Assembly: GCF_001182825.2 (NCBI RefSeq)
Contig: NZ_LFYO02000003.1
Span: 186,001 to 250,000 of the forward strand
Source: Streptococcus sp. X13SY08
GTDB taxonomy: Bacteria; Bacillota; Bacilli; Lactobacillales; Streptococcaceae
Direction of reading: 5' to 3'
DNA length: 64,000 nucleotides
Position 1 is the first letter of the stretch, and each line of letters starts with the position of its first letter. The position numbers and the translations under genes are program-made. The notes beneath the pieces were generated by a model. The model was given only the letters and a program-made list of their open reading frames with translations. It did no database searches and was not told the DNA's origin. This document shows positions 1 to 8,764 of the stretch, one piece after another.

Positions 1-1
1 A

Positions 2-1699
2 TTTGATAAGAAAAATTTTGAAGAAATTACGGTAGCTTTAGATGAAGTTAAAGTTTATCCTGGAATTGAGCTTGCCTTAGATGTTGGACATGTAAATATC
101 GTCTTTCCTGTTACTTGCATTGATGAATTATCTGTTTTTTCAGATTGGTTATTTCAAATTCATCAAACCCAGTCAGACAGCATAACAAGCGAACAGTTAT
201 GTGAACAATTGCCTTGTTGGAATCAAGGTATCTATATATTTGAACTCGGAAAGAGTAAAGGAATTAAAAAAATTCCAAGTGTATTAAGTAGCGTTGTACA
301 TGTTGGTGGTGTCCCTAACCAACTAAGGTTCAATGTCGCTCATAATAATCCTGATAGTTTAATCCCTTGTTTATTTAGTGATGCTCACGCAACAGATAAT
401 GATACGGATGACCGAAATGATATTCAAAAATTACAAAACAAACAGACCTATCTACAGGTTGATTCATGTGAATTGGAGGATATAAAAAGATGTTTGCGTG
501 ATAGAAGTAAAATAAGTGTAAATAAGGATAATTTGCAAGATGTTATCAACATTAACGGAGTAAATATTTCTTCAGGTCTTAACTTAGTAGTAGGAAAACG
601 TGGGACTGGTAAAACTCATTTTTTGGAAAAGATAAAGGAGGAGTATAGCGAGGATAAATACTATGAAATAAAACAATTTGAAACCGCTCGTGCTGACGAA
701 TATATTGAGAAACAAAGAAAAGAACAAAGTTTAATGGCTCTACATTCTTGGCAAGAAAAATATAAAACTCAATTTTTGAAAGTTAAAGACTATTTAAATA
801 ATGATGAAACGGAACAAGAAAACATTGGAGGCTTTTTGAACGATGTTAAAAAATTTGCTAATGAAATGGCTAGGAGTCAATCAAGTCAAAAATATTTATT
901 ATTTCAAGAAACCGAATATGAATTATCCAACATAGAGTTTATAAAAAATGCACTTGTAAATATTAAAGAGGTTATTGAAAAAGATGAAATATGGGGTTTG
1001 TTGCTAAATAGTATTAAAAAGAAAAATAATTTTATTGATGTTTATTCAGAGCTTAGAGAGCGATACTTGAAATTCAAACAAGAGAACGAGATTAAGAAAA
1101 AAGTTAATGAAGTTATGGTTGAGGTCAAAACTACTCTTACAGCTCGTACTGGAATTTCAAATGTTCAAAAATGCAGTATTAACAAAGTTATTCATAGGCA
1201 ACAATTAGAGAAAAAAATAAATGAATTTCTAAAAGGTATTGTTGCTGAGACTTCGTTAAAAAATGAACGTCTGCTTGATTCAGATGGGATTCCTGCTTCT
1301 GGTGGGCAAGCTGTAGGTTTTGCTCTGATGTTAAGATTAAATGAAGCTAAAAATAATCCGATTATACTAATAGATGAGCCAGAATCATCTTTAGATAACG
1401 CTTATATAAAAAATGAGTTGAATAAAGAATTGAAGCAACTTGCAAGAAATAGTATGGTTGTTGTTATAACACATAATTCTACATTAGGTACATTACTAGA
1501 GCCAGATTATTTGATTATCACTTTAAAAGACAATAATGGAAATTATTCTATTATGTCAGGGGAATTCAGTTCCAGTAAAATAAAAGACTCTATTAATGGT
1601 CTTGAGGAAAAAAGTCACGATAAATTTATTGAAGCGATGGAGTCTGGAATGGATTCCTACACTAAGAAAGGAGAGATATATACAAATCTTAATAATTGA
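2..1699 (+). CDS. PHP-domain/SMC-like ATPase, 5' end outside window
   Basis: The frame is open from base 2, so the start lies upstream and only the C-terminal part (about 565 residues) is present. The first stretch ends in NPDS...SDAH, which resembles the tail of PHP-type metal-binding domains. A P-loop GKRGTGKT follows (about 593-616). Next come a charged, probably coiled-coil region, an ABC/SMC signature ASGGQ (about 1294-1311), Walker B ILIDEPESS (about 1361-1390) and an H-loop ITHNS. This order matches PHP-AAA proteins often annotated as TrlF-like ATPases, some of which occur in defence islands. GC is clearly lower than in the housekeeping genes, consistent with transfer. It probably forms an operon with the small gene 18 bases downstream. 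The ATPase call is firm; the biological role is inference. Confidence 0.75.
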   Translation, partial: FDKKNFEEITVALDEVKVYPGIELALDVGHVNIVFPVTCIDELSVFSDWLFQIHQTQSDSITSEQLCEQLPCWNQGIYIFELGKSKGIKKIPSVLSSVVHVGGVPNQLRFNVAHNNPDSLIPCLFSDAHATDNDTDDRNDIQKLQNKQTYLQVDSCELEDIKRCLRDRSKISVNKDNLQDVININGVNISSGLNLVVGKRGTGKTHFLEKIKEEYSEDKYYEIKQFETARADEYIEKQRKEQSLMALHSWQEKYKTQFLKVKDYLNNDETEQENIGGFLNDVKKFANEMARSQSSQKYLLFQETEYELSNIEFIKNALVNIKEVIEKDEIWGLLLNSIKKKNNFIDVYSELRERYLKFKQENEIKKKVNEVMVEVKTTLTARTGISNVQKCSINKVIHRQQLEKKINEFLKGIVAETSLKNERLLDSDGIPASGGQAVGFALMLRLNEAKNNPIILIDEPESSLDNAYIKNELNKELKQLARNSMVVVITHNSTLGTLLEPDYLIITLKDNNGNYSIMSGEFSSSKIKDSINGLEEKSHDKFIEAMESGMDSYTKKGEIYTNLNN

Positions 1700-1717
1700 T
1701 GATAAAGGGTGTTATTT

Positions 1718-1984
1718 TTGATAGATAACGATAGGATAAAGCCAGAAGCCCTATCTAAAAGCAATTTGCTGAAATTGTTCAATGAAATTTACCAGTTAGA
1801 AGATATAGATGCAATCCAGATTCCTAAGGAAGATGAGATTGATAACATCAAAAATCCGGTAGAAAAAGAAATTATTAGTCAAATTATTCAAAAAGTTATT
1901 GAATTTGTTAATAATTTGGAACAAATAAAACAGGATATAGAATCTTCATTCCCAATCTTAAATACTGAAGAACAATTTGGTTAA
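1718..1984 (+). CDS. Small acidic protein, partner of the upstream ATPase
   Basis: About 88 residues, acidic, helical in character, with no recognised domain and no membrane segment. A TTG start at 1718 is preferred because AAAGG (1704-1708) sits nine bases upstream. The alternative GTG at 1709 would directly abut that ribosome binding site. Its spacing from the ATPase gene and equally low GC suggest co-transcription and a joint role. I do not recognise the family; it could be a small accessory subunit of the ATPase system. Confidence 0.6.
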   Translation: MIDNDRIKPEALSKSNLLKLFNEIYQLEDIDAIQIPKEDEIDNIKNPVEKEIISQIIQKVIEFVNNLEQIKQDIESSFPILNTEEQFG

Positions 1985-2026
1985 TATTATCTTTTAGTTG
2001 ATAAATGATTGCAGTCAGGATACTTA

Positions 2027-3339
2027 TTAGTAATAAGAATGCAGTAGGATGTCTATTACTTGAATAATGGATACTGAACCAATTATGAAAAGCATGATTT
2101 CCATAATCTTAGTATTTTGTGAATCGTTAAATTGATGTTTTTCTTTGATTAAGCTAAGTTCCTCTTGTTTCAACTTTTCTATGTATTCATCATGAGCGAA
2201 ATCTGAATTTTCTTTAAGATGACTGAAAAGGTCAAAAACACTCCTAATAGGAAGTCGATACATAAAAAGAGACGATTTTTTATAATTGTGAACCCATTCG
2301 TTAAAGCGAATGAGATGTTTTTCATTTGAGAGGTGGAATTTTTCAAGACCGTCCATTATAGTTTCTTCGAGACAAATTAATTGGAAAAAGGGAGTAGCAG
2401 AAGATAAAAAGAAGCTAGCTTGTTGTAGAAAATTAGATTCAAAATCACTAGAATTATCGCTATTCCAAATGATGTAATTTGCTCCTTTATTGATATAATT
2501 AATAGGCTCTAAATTAAAATAGTTTGTTAGATAGTGTCTTGATTTTTCTTTAGAAGATAGAGATTGTAAACTATATGGGGCGTTAATCATCCATGTGTAT
2601 AATTTGTCTTTTTTAAAGAACTCCAATGTATTCATAGCACTCATATTAGTAATGAAGTGCAACATAAAAAAACGTTCGCTTAATTGAATCCCTCCATTTA
2701 TTGAAGATAATTCTTTTATTATGTAATTTAAAATATCGTCTAATTGCTGGGCAGAGTTTAAAGAGTAAGATTTCTTTTTCTTTGTAAAGTCAGGAAATAG
2801 ACTGGCTGCCATTTTAGTATAAGGGTAAAGAAAGTCGATATTATAAAAGGACTCTCTCAAATCCTCAAATAATTCAATTATTATTGAACCATTTTGGTAA
2901 ACGGTAAGTGTAACGAAATAAAGATATATTTCATCATCTATACCAACTTCTATAAGAGGGGTGAAGACAAATTTAATAAATTGATTGCTTTCTACATTAG
3001 ATAACCAATTTTGTTTTTTCGTCTCTAGCTTTGTGAAGTATAAATCTAAATAGTCGTTGTTTTTTTTATCGATTTCCTCTTTTAAATTAGCTATATCAGA
3101 AGGAACATCCCAAGATTTATGTTTTTTGGTGGAAAATTGACTATCTTTAGTGCCTATCAACACTATTATTGTAGCGGGATGGTTTTCGAATTTTTGAGTT
3201 ATTATTTCTGTTAACTTACTATTTTTGATTTTGTACAAGTCGGTACTTAACATATAAAAAGCAGTTATCTTTATTTTTTCAATTTTCTTGGAAATTTCTG
3301 GTATTGTTTCTAAATAATCTACACCATTATTTTTTTCAT
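2027..3339 (-). CDS. Unknown protein with C-terminal membrane helix; start region frameshifted
   Basis: A long low-GC reading frame encodes about 408 residues from the first in-frame ATG (3253). The same frame stays protein-like for about 28 more codons upstream. An ATG at 3337-3339 with a good GGAG ribosome binding site (3346-3349) precedes a run of seven A (minus strand). With eight A it would read MKKNNGVDYLETIPEI straight into the long frame. The true gene therefore probably starts at 3339 and is one base out of frame here. The body has no domain I recognise. The last 20 or so residues form one hydrophobic helix, suggesting a tail-anchored membrane protein. It converges on the ATPase operon. 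Confidence 0.6.
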
Positions 3340-3485
3340 ATTTATCTCCATAAAAAATTTTCTTAGGGTAATTATGTCATATCTTAAAGGCCATAGTTTT
3401 AATCAGTTAAAATTCAGTTATTTTGCTAAAATCAAAAGAAAAAAGCCTTTGAAACGTTGGTTTCATAGGCTCTTGCTTTAATCAA

Positions 3486-3635
3486 TTATTTAACTTCTGT
3501 AAACACAACATGTTTACGCAATTTTGGTGAGTATTTTTTCAATTGGATACGGTCCGGAGTGTTACGTTTGTTTTTTGAAGTAAGGTACAAGCGTTCACCA
3601 GATTCTTTGTGTTCAAGTGTAATATTTACGCGCAT
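3486..3635 (-). CDS. rpmG: Ribosomal protein bL33
   Basis: Forty-nine codons encoding [17 protein letters not shown] and ending FTEVK, the usual bL33 length and sequence for streptococci. The product is a small protein of the 50S subunit near the E site. The zinc-binding cysteines of the C+ type are absent, so this is the zinc-independent form. It lies 15 bases downstream of rpmF on the same strand with a GGGAG-type ribosome binding site, so the two are co-transcribed from the promoter ahead of rpmF. Confidence 0.93.
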   Translation of the reverse strand: MRVNITLEHKESGERLYLTSKNKRNTPDRIQLKKYSPKLRKHVVFTEVK

Positions 3636-3650
3636 GGTATCTCCCTTCTA

Positions 3651-3833
3651 TTATTCAGCTGAAGCTGCTTTTTCGATTTTACGTCCTTTGTAGTATCCTC
3701 TCAAAGATACACGGTGAGAACGTGAGTAATCTCCAGTAGTTTCATCAAATTTAACAGTTGGAGTTGTTACTTTGTAGTGAGTGCGACGTTTGTTTTTCTT
3801 CGCTTTTGATGTGCGACGTGCAGGTACTGCCAT
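3651..3833 (-). CDS. rpmF: Ribosomal protein bL32
   Basis: Sixty residues beginning [20 protein letters not shown], the standard bL32 N-terminus with its very basic stretch. The product is a structural protein of the large ribosomal subunit. No zinc-binding CxxC pairs are visible, matching the zinc-free form, as for the neighbouring bL33. It is the first gene of the rpmF-rpmG pair and has a GAAAGGAAG-type ribosome binding site just upstream. Confidence 0.95.
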   Translation of the reverse strand: MAVPARRTSKAKKNKRRTHYKVTTPTVKFDETTGDYSRSHRVSLRGYYKGRKIEKAASAE

Positions 3834-3883
3834 TTTTATGTCTTCCTTTCGAATGTTAGGTTTTAATTTTCATCAACTCTAAT

Positions 3884-3912
3884 AGTATAACAGAAGATTT
3901 TTGTAAAGTAAA
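3884..3912 (-). promoter_or_regulatory. rpmF-rpmG promoter
   Basis: On the minus strand, -35 TTTACT and -10 TATACT are separated by 17 bases, about 50 bases upstream of rpmF. It lies back to back with the hisS upstream region. Confidence 0.65.
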
Positions 3913-4002
3913 GTTACTTGACAGATTTTTTTGAAAAAAAGCTCTGCTATTCTCCAAAAAGGGCTAGAAACATGGTAAAATAATAAAGATTAAATCAGTA
4001 AG

Positions 4003-4138
4003 AGAAAGGAATCGAGCGTGTGTTCAAACTGAACACGAGCTAAAAATGTCGCGAAAAAGATAAACCGCCTCGTGTCTAAGGACACAGCATTGGTTTCCTA
4101 TTTTCGTCTCGTTTTTGGACGCTCTTTGTATCTTGAAT
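4003..4138 (+). repeat. AGAT/CCTA hairpin element between SD-like site and hisS start
   Basis: A GAAAGGA site (4004-4010) is followed by hairpin GTGTTC/GAACAC (4020-4036). A long imperfect stem then closes with GAGC/GCTC and contains CGAAAA-AGAT-AAACC (about 4052-4066) facing GGTTT-CCTA-TTTTCG (about 4092-4106). The tip is hairpin GTGTC/GACAC (4072-4085). The tail TATCTT (4129-4134) lies just before the hisS ATG at 4139. There is no ribosome binding site between tail and ATG. The same fold with compensating base changes recurs before dnaJ, uvrA and rpsR. Confidence 0.7.
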
Positions 4139-5373
4139 ATGCGATTACAAAAACCTAAAGGAACCCAAGACATCTTGCCTCAGGAAGCTGCTAAATGGCA
4201 ATATGTAGAAAATCTAGCGCGAGATATTTTTAAACAATACAATTATGGCGAAATCCGTACGCCTATGTTTGAGCACTACGAAGTCATCTCTCGTTCAGTG
4301 GGCGATACGACCGATATCGTGACCAAGGAAATGTATGATTTCTATGACAAGGGAGACCGTCATATCACGCTTCGTCCGGAAGGAACTGCTCCGGTTGTTC
4401 GTTCATTCGTAGAAAACAAACTTTTTGCACCAGAAGTACAAAAGCCTGTCAAGATGTACTATATCGGCTCTATGTTCCGTTATGAACGTCCGCAGGCAGG
4501 GCGCTTACGTGAATTCCACCAGATTGGTGTGGAAGCTTTTGGTTCGCCAAATCCAGCGACGGATGTGGAAACGATTGCCATGGCTTATCACCTTTTTGAA
4601 ACGCTTGGGATTAAGGATCTTGTTCTTCATCTCAATAGCCTAGGAAATCCGTCTAGCCGTGCGGCTTACCGTCAGGCCTTGATTGATTATTTAACGCCTA
4701 TGCGTGAGAGCTTGTCAAAAGACAGCCAGCGTCGTTTGGATGAAAATCCCTTGCGCGTACTAGATTCCAAAGAAAAAGAAGATAAAATTGTGGTAGAAAA
4801 TGCGCCTTCTATTTTGGATTTCTTAGATGAAGAGAGCCAAGCTCATTTTGATCAAGTACGTAGCATGCTGGAAACTCTCAACATTCCTTATATCATCGAT
4901 ACCAATATGGTTCGTGGCTTGGTGCAGGCGGTCGCTACGATGGTTTGGTTGAGTATTTTGGCGGTCCAGAAACATCAGGTTTCGGATTTGGACTCGGCTT
5001 GGAACGCCTTCTTTTGGTGCTTGATAAGCAAGGAATCGCTCTTCCTATTGAAGACGCCATGGACGTTTATATCGCAGTTTTAGGCGCGGAGGCTAATAGG
5101 AAAGCGCTGGAGCTTGTTCAATCCATCCGCAAGCAAGGCTTTAAAGCAGAGCGTGATGTCCTTAACCGCAAGCTGAAAGCCCAATTTAAATCCGCAGATG
5201 TTTTCAACGCTACAGCCCTGATTGCTCTAGGTGGGAGCGAAGTGGAAGCAAGTCAAGTCATCGTTAAAAATAATGCGACGCGTCGAGAAGTTGTTGCAAC
5301 TTTTGAACAAATCGAAAGTGAATTTTCAGGAATTCTCGCGAAATTAAATGATGATTCTTCAGAAAATCTATAA
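4139..5373 (+). pseudogene. hisS: Histidyl-tRNA synthetase, broken by an internal deletion
   Basis: The product would charge tRNA-His. The first frame (ATG 4139) reads [20 protein letters not shown], with class II motif 2 at [16 protein letters not shown], up to DTNMVRGL near 4920. It then shifts at about 4923, and the other frame resumes [14 protein letters not shown] with motif 3 [13 protein letters not shown] and runs to 5373. Compared with the family, about 20 residues (DYYNHTIFEF... to the Cys before AGGRYDG) are missing, roughly 64 nt and out of frame. This removes part of the histidine/ATP site. HisS is essential, so either an intact copy exists elsewhere or the sequence is in error. 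Upstream, an extended -10 TGGTAAAAT lies near 3973-3981, and the start is preceded by the structured element rather than a normal ribosome binding site. Confidence 0.9.
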
Positions 5374-5381
5374 TAAAAATG

Positions 5382-5410
5382 AAATCTTTCCGAAAAGGGA
5401 AGATTTTTTC
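5382..5410 (+). terminator. hisS terminator
   Basis: Inverted repeat AATCTTTCC/GGGAAGATT with a four-base loop followed by a T run. Confidence 0.8.
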
Positions 5411-5513
5411 TTGTGAAACAAAAAAAGTTTGGAAAACATTTCACAATTGATTATCTAAAAAACTGATAACGAAAAGAATTTGATACTGTTTTCACAAATT
5501 GAACAAAAACAAA

Positions 5514-5531
5514 TTGTGAAGTTATTAACAA
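5514..5531. promoter_or_regulatory. Probable Rex operator of adhE
   Basis: TTGTGAAGTTATTAACAA closely fits the Rex consensus TTGTGAA-N4-TTCACAA and sits just upstream of the adhE -35 box. Two further TTCACAA/TTGTGAA half sites lie near 5437 and 5500. Rex is the NADH-sensing repressor of fermentation genes in Gram-positive bacteria, including adhE, so redox control is likely. Confidence 0.65.
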
Positions 5532-5536
5532 ACTCT

Positions 5537-5564
5537 TTGCAAAGTTCTGGAAATACGATATAAT
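5537..5564 (+). promoter_or_regulatory. adhE promoter
   Basis: -35 TTGCAA (5537-5542), 16-base spacer, -10 TATAAT (5559-5564), about 60 bases before the adhE start. Confidence 0.75.
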
Positions 5565-5624
5565 AAGGTTGTGAAAAAGTTAGTAAATAATAGTTAACAG
5601 AAAAAATATTGGAGGAACTTTTCA

Positions 5625-8273
5625 ATGGCTGATAAAAATGTATCACCTGAAGACAAAATGGCAGAAGCACAGGCTCACGTAGATGAGTTGGTGCAAAAAG
5701 GGCTTGTGGCTCTTGATGAATTCCGTAAATTAAACCAAGAGCAAGTAGACTACATCGTAGCGAAAGCTTCTGTAGCAGCACTTGATGCTCACGGTATCTT
5801 GGCAGAGCATGCTATCAACGAAACTGGTCGTGGTGTTTTTGAAGATAAAGCGACTAAAAACCTTTTTGCTTGTGAACACGTTGTGAATAACATGCGTGGT
5901 GTCAAAACGGTTGGTGTTATCGAAGATGATCCAATGACTGGTTTGACAAAAATTGCTGAGCCAGTTGGTGTTATCTGTGGTGTTACGCCTACAACAAACC
6001 CAACTTCAACAGCTATCTTCAAATCATTGATTGCTTTGAAAACACGTAATCCAATCGTATTTGGTTTCCATCCATCTGCTCAAGAATCATCTGCTCACGC
6101 AGCACGCATCGTTCGTGACGCAGCTATCGCAGCTGGTGCTCCTGAAAACTGTATCCAATGGATTTCAAAATCATCTATGGAAGCAACAGGCGCTCTCATG
6201 AACCACGATGGTATCGCAACAATTCTTGCGACTGGTGGTAATGCAATGGTTCGCGCAGCTTATTCTTGTGGTAAACCTGCTCTTGGTGTAGGTGCTGGTA
6301 ACGTACCTGCCTACATCGAAAAATCAGCAGATATCCGTCAAGCAGCTCACGATATCGTGATGTCTAAATCATTTGACAATGGTATGGTTTGTGCCTCAGA
6401 ACAAGCAGTTATCATCGATAAAGAAATCTATGACGAATTTGTTGCTGAATTCAAATCTTACAAAACTTACTTCGTTAATAAAAAAGAAAAAGCTCTTCTT
6501 GAAGAATTCTGCTTCGGCACAAAAGCCAACAGCAAAAACTGTGCTGGTGCTAAATTAAATGCAGACATCGTTGGTAAACCAGCAACTTGGATTGCAGAAC
6601 AAGCAGGATTTGCTGTTCCAGAAGGAACAAATATCTTGGCTGCTGAATGTGCAGAAGTTGGTGTCGATGAGCCATTGACTCGTGAAAAATTGTCTCCAGT
6701 TATCGCAGTCTTGAAAGCAGAAGATGTGGAAGACGGACTCAAAAAAGCACGTCAAATGGTTGAATTCAACGGTCTTGGTCACTCAGCTGCTATCCATACA
6801 AAAGACGAAGAACTTGCAAAACGTTTCGGTACGGAAATGAAAGCAATGCGTATCATCTGGAACTCTCCATCTACATTTGGTGGTATCGGGGACGTTTACA
6901 ACGCATTCATTCCATCATTGACACTTGGATGTGGTTCATATGGCCGCAACTCAGTTGGTGATAACGTATCAGCTATCAACCTTCTTAACATCAAGAAAGT
7001 AGGGAAACGTAGAAATAATATGCAATGGTTTAAAGTTCCTTCAAAAATCTACTTCGAACGTAACTCTATCCAATACCTCCAAACTGCTGAAGGTTTAGAA
7101 CGCGTTATGATCGTGACAGATAAATCAATCGAAAAACTCGGTTTTGTTCAACGTGTTATTGACCAATTGAACTTGCGTCCAAATAAAGTAACTGTTCAAG
7201 TCTTCTCAGATGTTGAGCCAGATCCAGATATCACAACGGTTCGTCGTGGTGCTGAAGTCATGAAAGCCTTCGAGCCTGACACAGTTATCGCTCTTGGTGG
7301 TGGTTCTCCAATGGATGCGGCTAAAATTATGTGGCTCTTCTACGAGCAACCAGAAGTGGACTTCCGTGACCTTGTCCAAAAATTCATGGATATCCGTAAA
7401 CGTGCTTTCAAATTCCCTTCACTTGGTAAGAAAGCGAAATACATTGGTATCCCAACAACATCTGGTACAGGTTCTGAAGTAACACCATTTGCCGTGGTTT
7501 CTGATAAAGCAAACAACCGTAAATACCCACTTGCTGACTACTCATTGACCCCAACTATTGCTATTGTTGACCCTGCTTTGGTAGAATCAGTTCCTGGCTT
7601 TATCGCTGCAGATACTGGTATGGACGTATTGACTCACGCAACAGAAGCTTACACTTCAAACTTTGCGAATGATTACACAGACGGTATTGCACTTCAAGCT
7701 ATTAAATTGGTCTTCCAATATTTGAAAGCATCTGTTTTGGAAGCTGATCCAGAAGCACGCGAAAAAATGCATAACGCTTCTACAATGGCTGGTATGGCTT
7801 TCGCCAATGCTTTCCTTGGAACGAGCCACTCAATGGCGCATAAGATTGGTGGTATTCACCATACTGTCCATGGTCGTACAAATGCTATTCTATTGCCATA
7901 CGTTATTCGTTACAACGGTACTCGTCCATCTAAAACAACAACATGGCCTAAGTACAACTACTGGAAAGCAGACGAAAAATTCCAAGATATCGCTCGCATG
8001 CTTGGCTTGCCAGCATCAACTCCAGAAGAAGCGGTTCAATCATATGCCAAAGCAGTTTACGAACTCGGTGAAGCTGTCGGCATCAAGATGAACTTTAAAG
8101 ATCAAGGAATTGATGAAAAAGTTTGGAAAGATGGCCTCCGTGAAATTGCTATGCTTGCTTACGAAGACCAATGTTCACCTGCTAACCCGCGCTTGCCACT
8201 TGTAAAAGATATGGAAGAAATTTTAGCGGATGCTTACTATGGTTACGCTGAGCGTCCAGGTCGCTTGAAATAA
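5625..8273 (+). CDS. adhE: Bifunctional acetaldehyde-CoA/alcohol dehydrogenase
   Basis: 882 residues, the normal AdhE length. The product converts acetyl-CoA to acetaldehyde to ethanol with two NADH, regenerating NAD+ in mixed-acid fermentation. The N-terminal half is a CoA-acylating aldehyde dehydrogenase with the catalytic cysteine in GMVCASEQ (about residue 252). The C-terminal half is an iron-dependent alcohol dehydrogenase with GGGSPMDAAK, TSGTGSEVTP and the metal-binding histidines in MAHKIGGIHHTVHG. In the family such proteins polymerise into spirosomes. ATG at 5625 has a strong GGAGGA site. It is monocistronic, with its own promoter, Rex sites and terminator. The codon choice is typical of a highly expressed gene. 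Confidence 0.96.
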   Translation: MADKNVSPEDKMAEAQAHVDELVQKGLVALDEFRKLNQEQVDYIVAKASVAALDAHGILAEHAINETGRGVFEDKATKNLFACEHVVNNMRGVKTVGVIEDDPMTGLTKIAEPVGVICGVTPTTNPTSTAIFKSLIALKTRNPIVFGFHPSAQESSAHAARIVRDAAIAAGAPENCIQWISKSSMEATGALMNHDGIATILATGGNAMVRAAYSCGKPALGVGAGNVPAYIEKSADIRQAAHDIVMSKSFDNGMVCASEQAVIIDKEIYDEFVAEFKSYKTYFVNKKEKALLEEFCFGTKANSKNCAGAKLNADIVGKPATWIAEQAGFAVPEGTNILAAECAEVGVDEPLTREKLSPVIAVLKAEDVEDGLKKARQMVEFNGLGHSAAIHTKDEELAKRFGTEMKAMRIIWNSPSTFGGIGDVYNAFIPSLTLGCGSYGRNSVGDNVSAINLLNIKKVGKRRNNMQWFKVPSKIYFERNSIQYLQTAEGLERVMIVTDKSIEKLGFVQRVIDQLNLRPNKVTVQVFSDVEPDPDITTVRRGAEVMKAFEPDTVIALGGGSPMDAAKIMWLFYEQPEVDFRDLVQKFMDIRKRAFKFPSLGKKAKYIGIPTTSGTGSEVTPFAVVSDKANNRKYPLADYSLTPTIAIVDPALVESVPGFIAADTGMDVLTHATEAYTSNFANDYTDGIALQAIKLVFQYLKASVLEADPEAREKMHNASTMAGMAFANAFLGTSHSMAHKIGGIHHTVHGRTNAILLPYVIRYNGTRPSKTTTWPKYNYWKADEKFQDIARMLGLPASTPEEAVQSYAKAVYELGEAVGIKMNFKDQGIDEKVWKDGLREIAMLAYEDQCSPANPRLPLVKDMEEILADAYYGYAERPGRLK

Positions 8274-8297
8274 ATGTTTTCATCCCAGTTCTTCGTT

Positions 8298-8340
8298 AAG
8301 GCTTCTCGATGGAGCTAAGTTCTATCGAGAAGCCTTGCTT
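8298..8340 (+). terminator. adhE terminator
   Basis: A perfect 13-bp stem AAGGCTTCTCGAT/ATCGAGAAGCCTT (8298-8310 with 8324-8336), followed by a weak T tract. Confidence 0.75.
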
Positions 8341-8764
8341 TAAACTATATAGAAAAAATCGATTTTAAAAAGTAAAGATTTTTGGTGCGGGTCTTTGCTA
8401 AGTCGTCTTGCTGACCTTCAGTCCAAGCTGCGACTTCTTGCCTAGCCTATCTTTGAAATCTGTGACTTGGAAAGATAGATTTGCTGTGAGATATTCCCTT
8501 CCCCTTTGGAATATAGCAAAAGAAACAGCAGTATTACAGAGTGGAGTGTTGCTTTGCGCATCCTCTACCATAACTTAACTTAGTTCTCTGATATTATTTA
8601 TTTCCCACTTGAAATGTTGTGAAACGTGTCAAGTCAAAACAGCAACCAAGGGAGAGGTTGCTGTTTTTGTTTTTGAATGATATGCAACGCATAGTTGAGT
8701 TGCTCTCAAAAAAGTAGTATAATAAATTACTATTTTATGGAGCGGAGATCTCCTAGGAGGAAAT
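8341..8764 (+). other. Gene-free spacer with a candidate three-armed structure
   Basis: There is no credible gene here. At 8393-8522 a possible closing stem CTTTGCTA/TAGCAAAAG (one bulge) encloses three arms: AAGTCG/CGACTT (8400-8405 with 8431-8436), CTATCTTT/AAAGATAG (8447-8454 with 8471-8478) and ATATTCC/GGAATAT (8491-8497 with 8508-8514). The architecture resembles the better cloverleafs before dnaK and pyrG. A second terminator-like repeat, AGCAACC...GGTTGCT, lies at about 8641-8661 and precedes T-rich sequence. Confidence 0.4.

Noticed and set aside
4018..4036. GTGTTC-GAACAC as a protein operator of hisS
   Set aside because: The same hairpin appears in the first dnaJ-linked element and is replaced by a different stem in the rpsR copy, so it is part of the repeat structure rather than a gene-specific operator.
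4003..4138. T-box riboswitch upstream of hisS
   Set aside because: The T-box sequence (GGTGGNACCGCG type), specifier loop and antiterminator are absent; the region is instead a copy of the repeat seen before dnaJ and uvrA.
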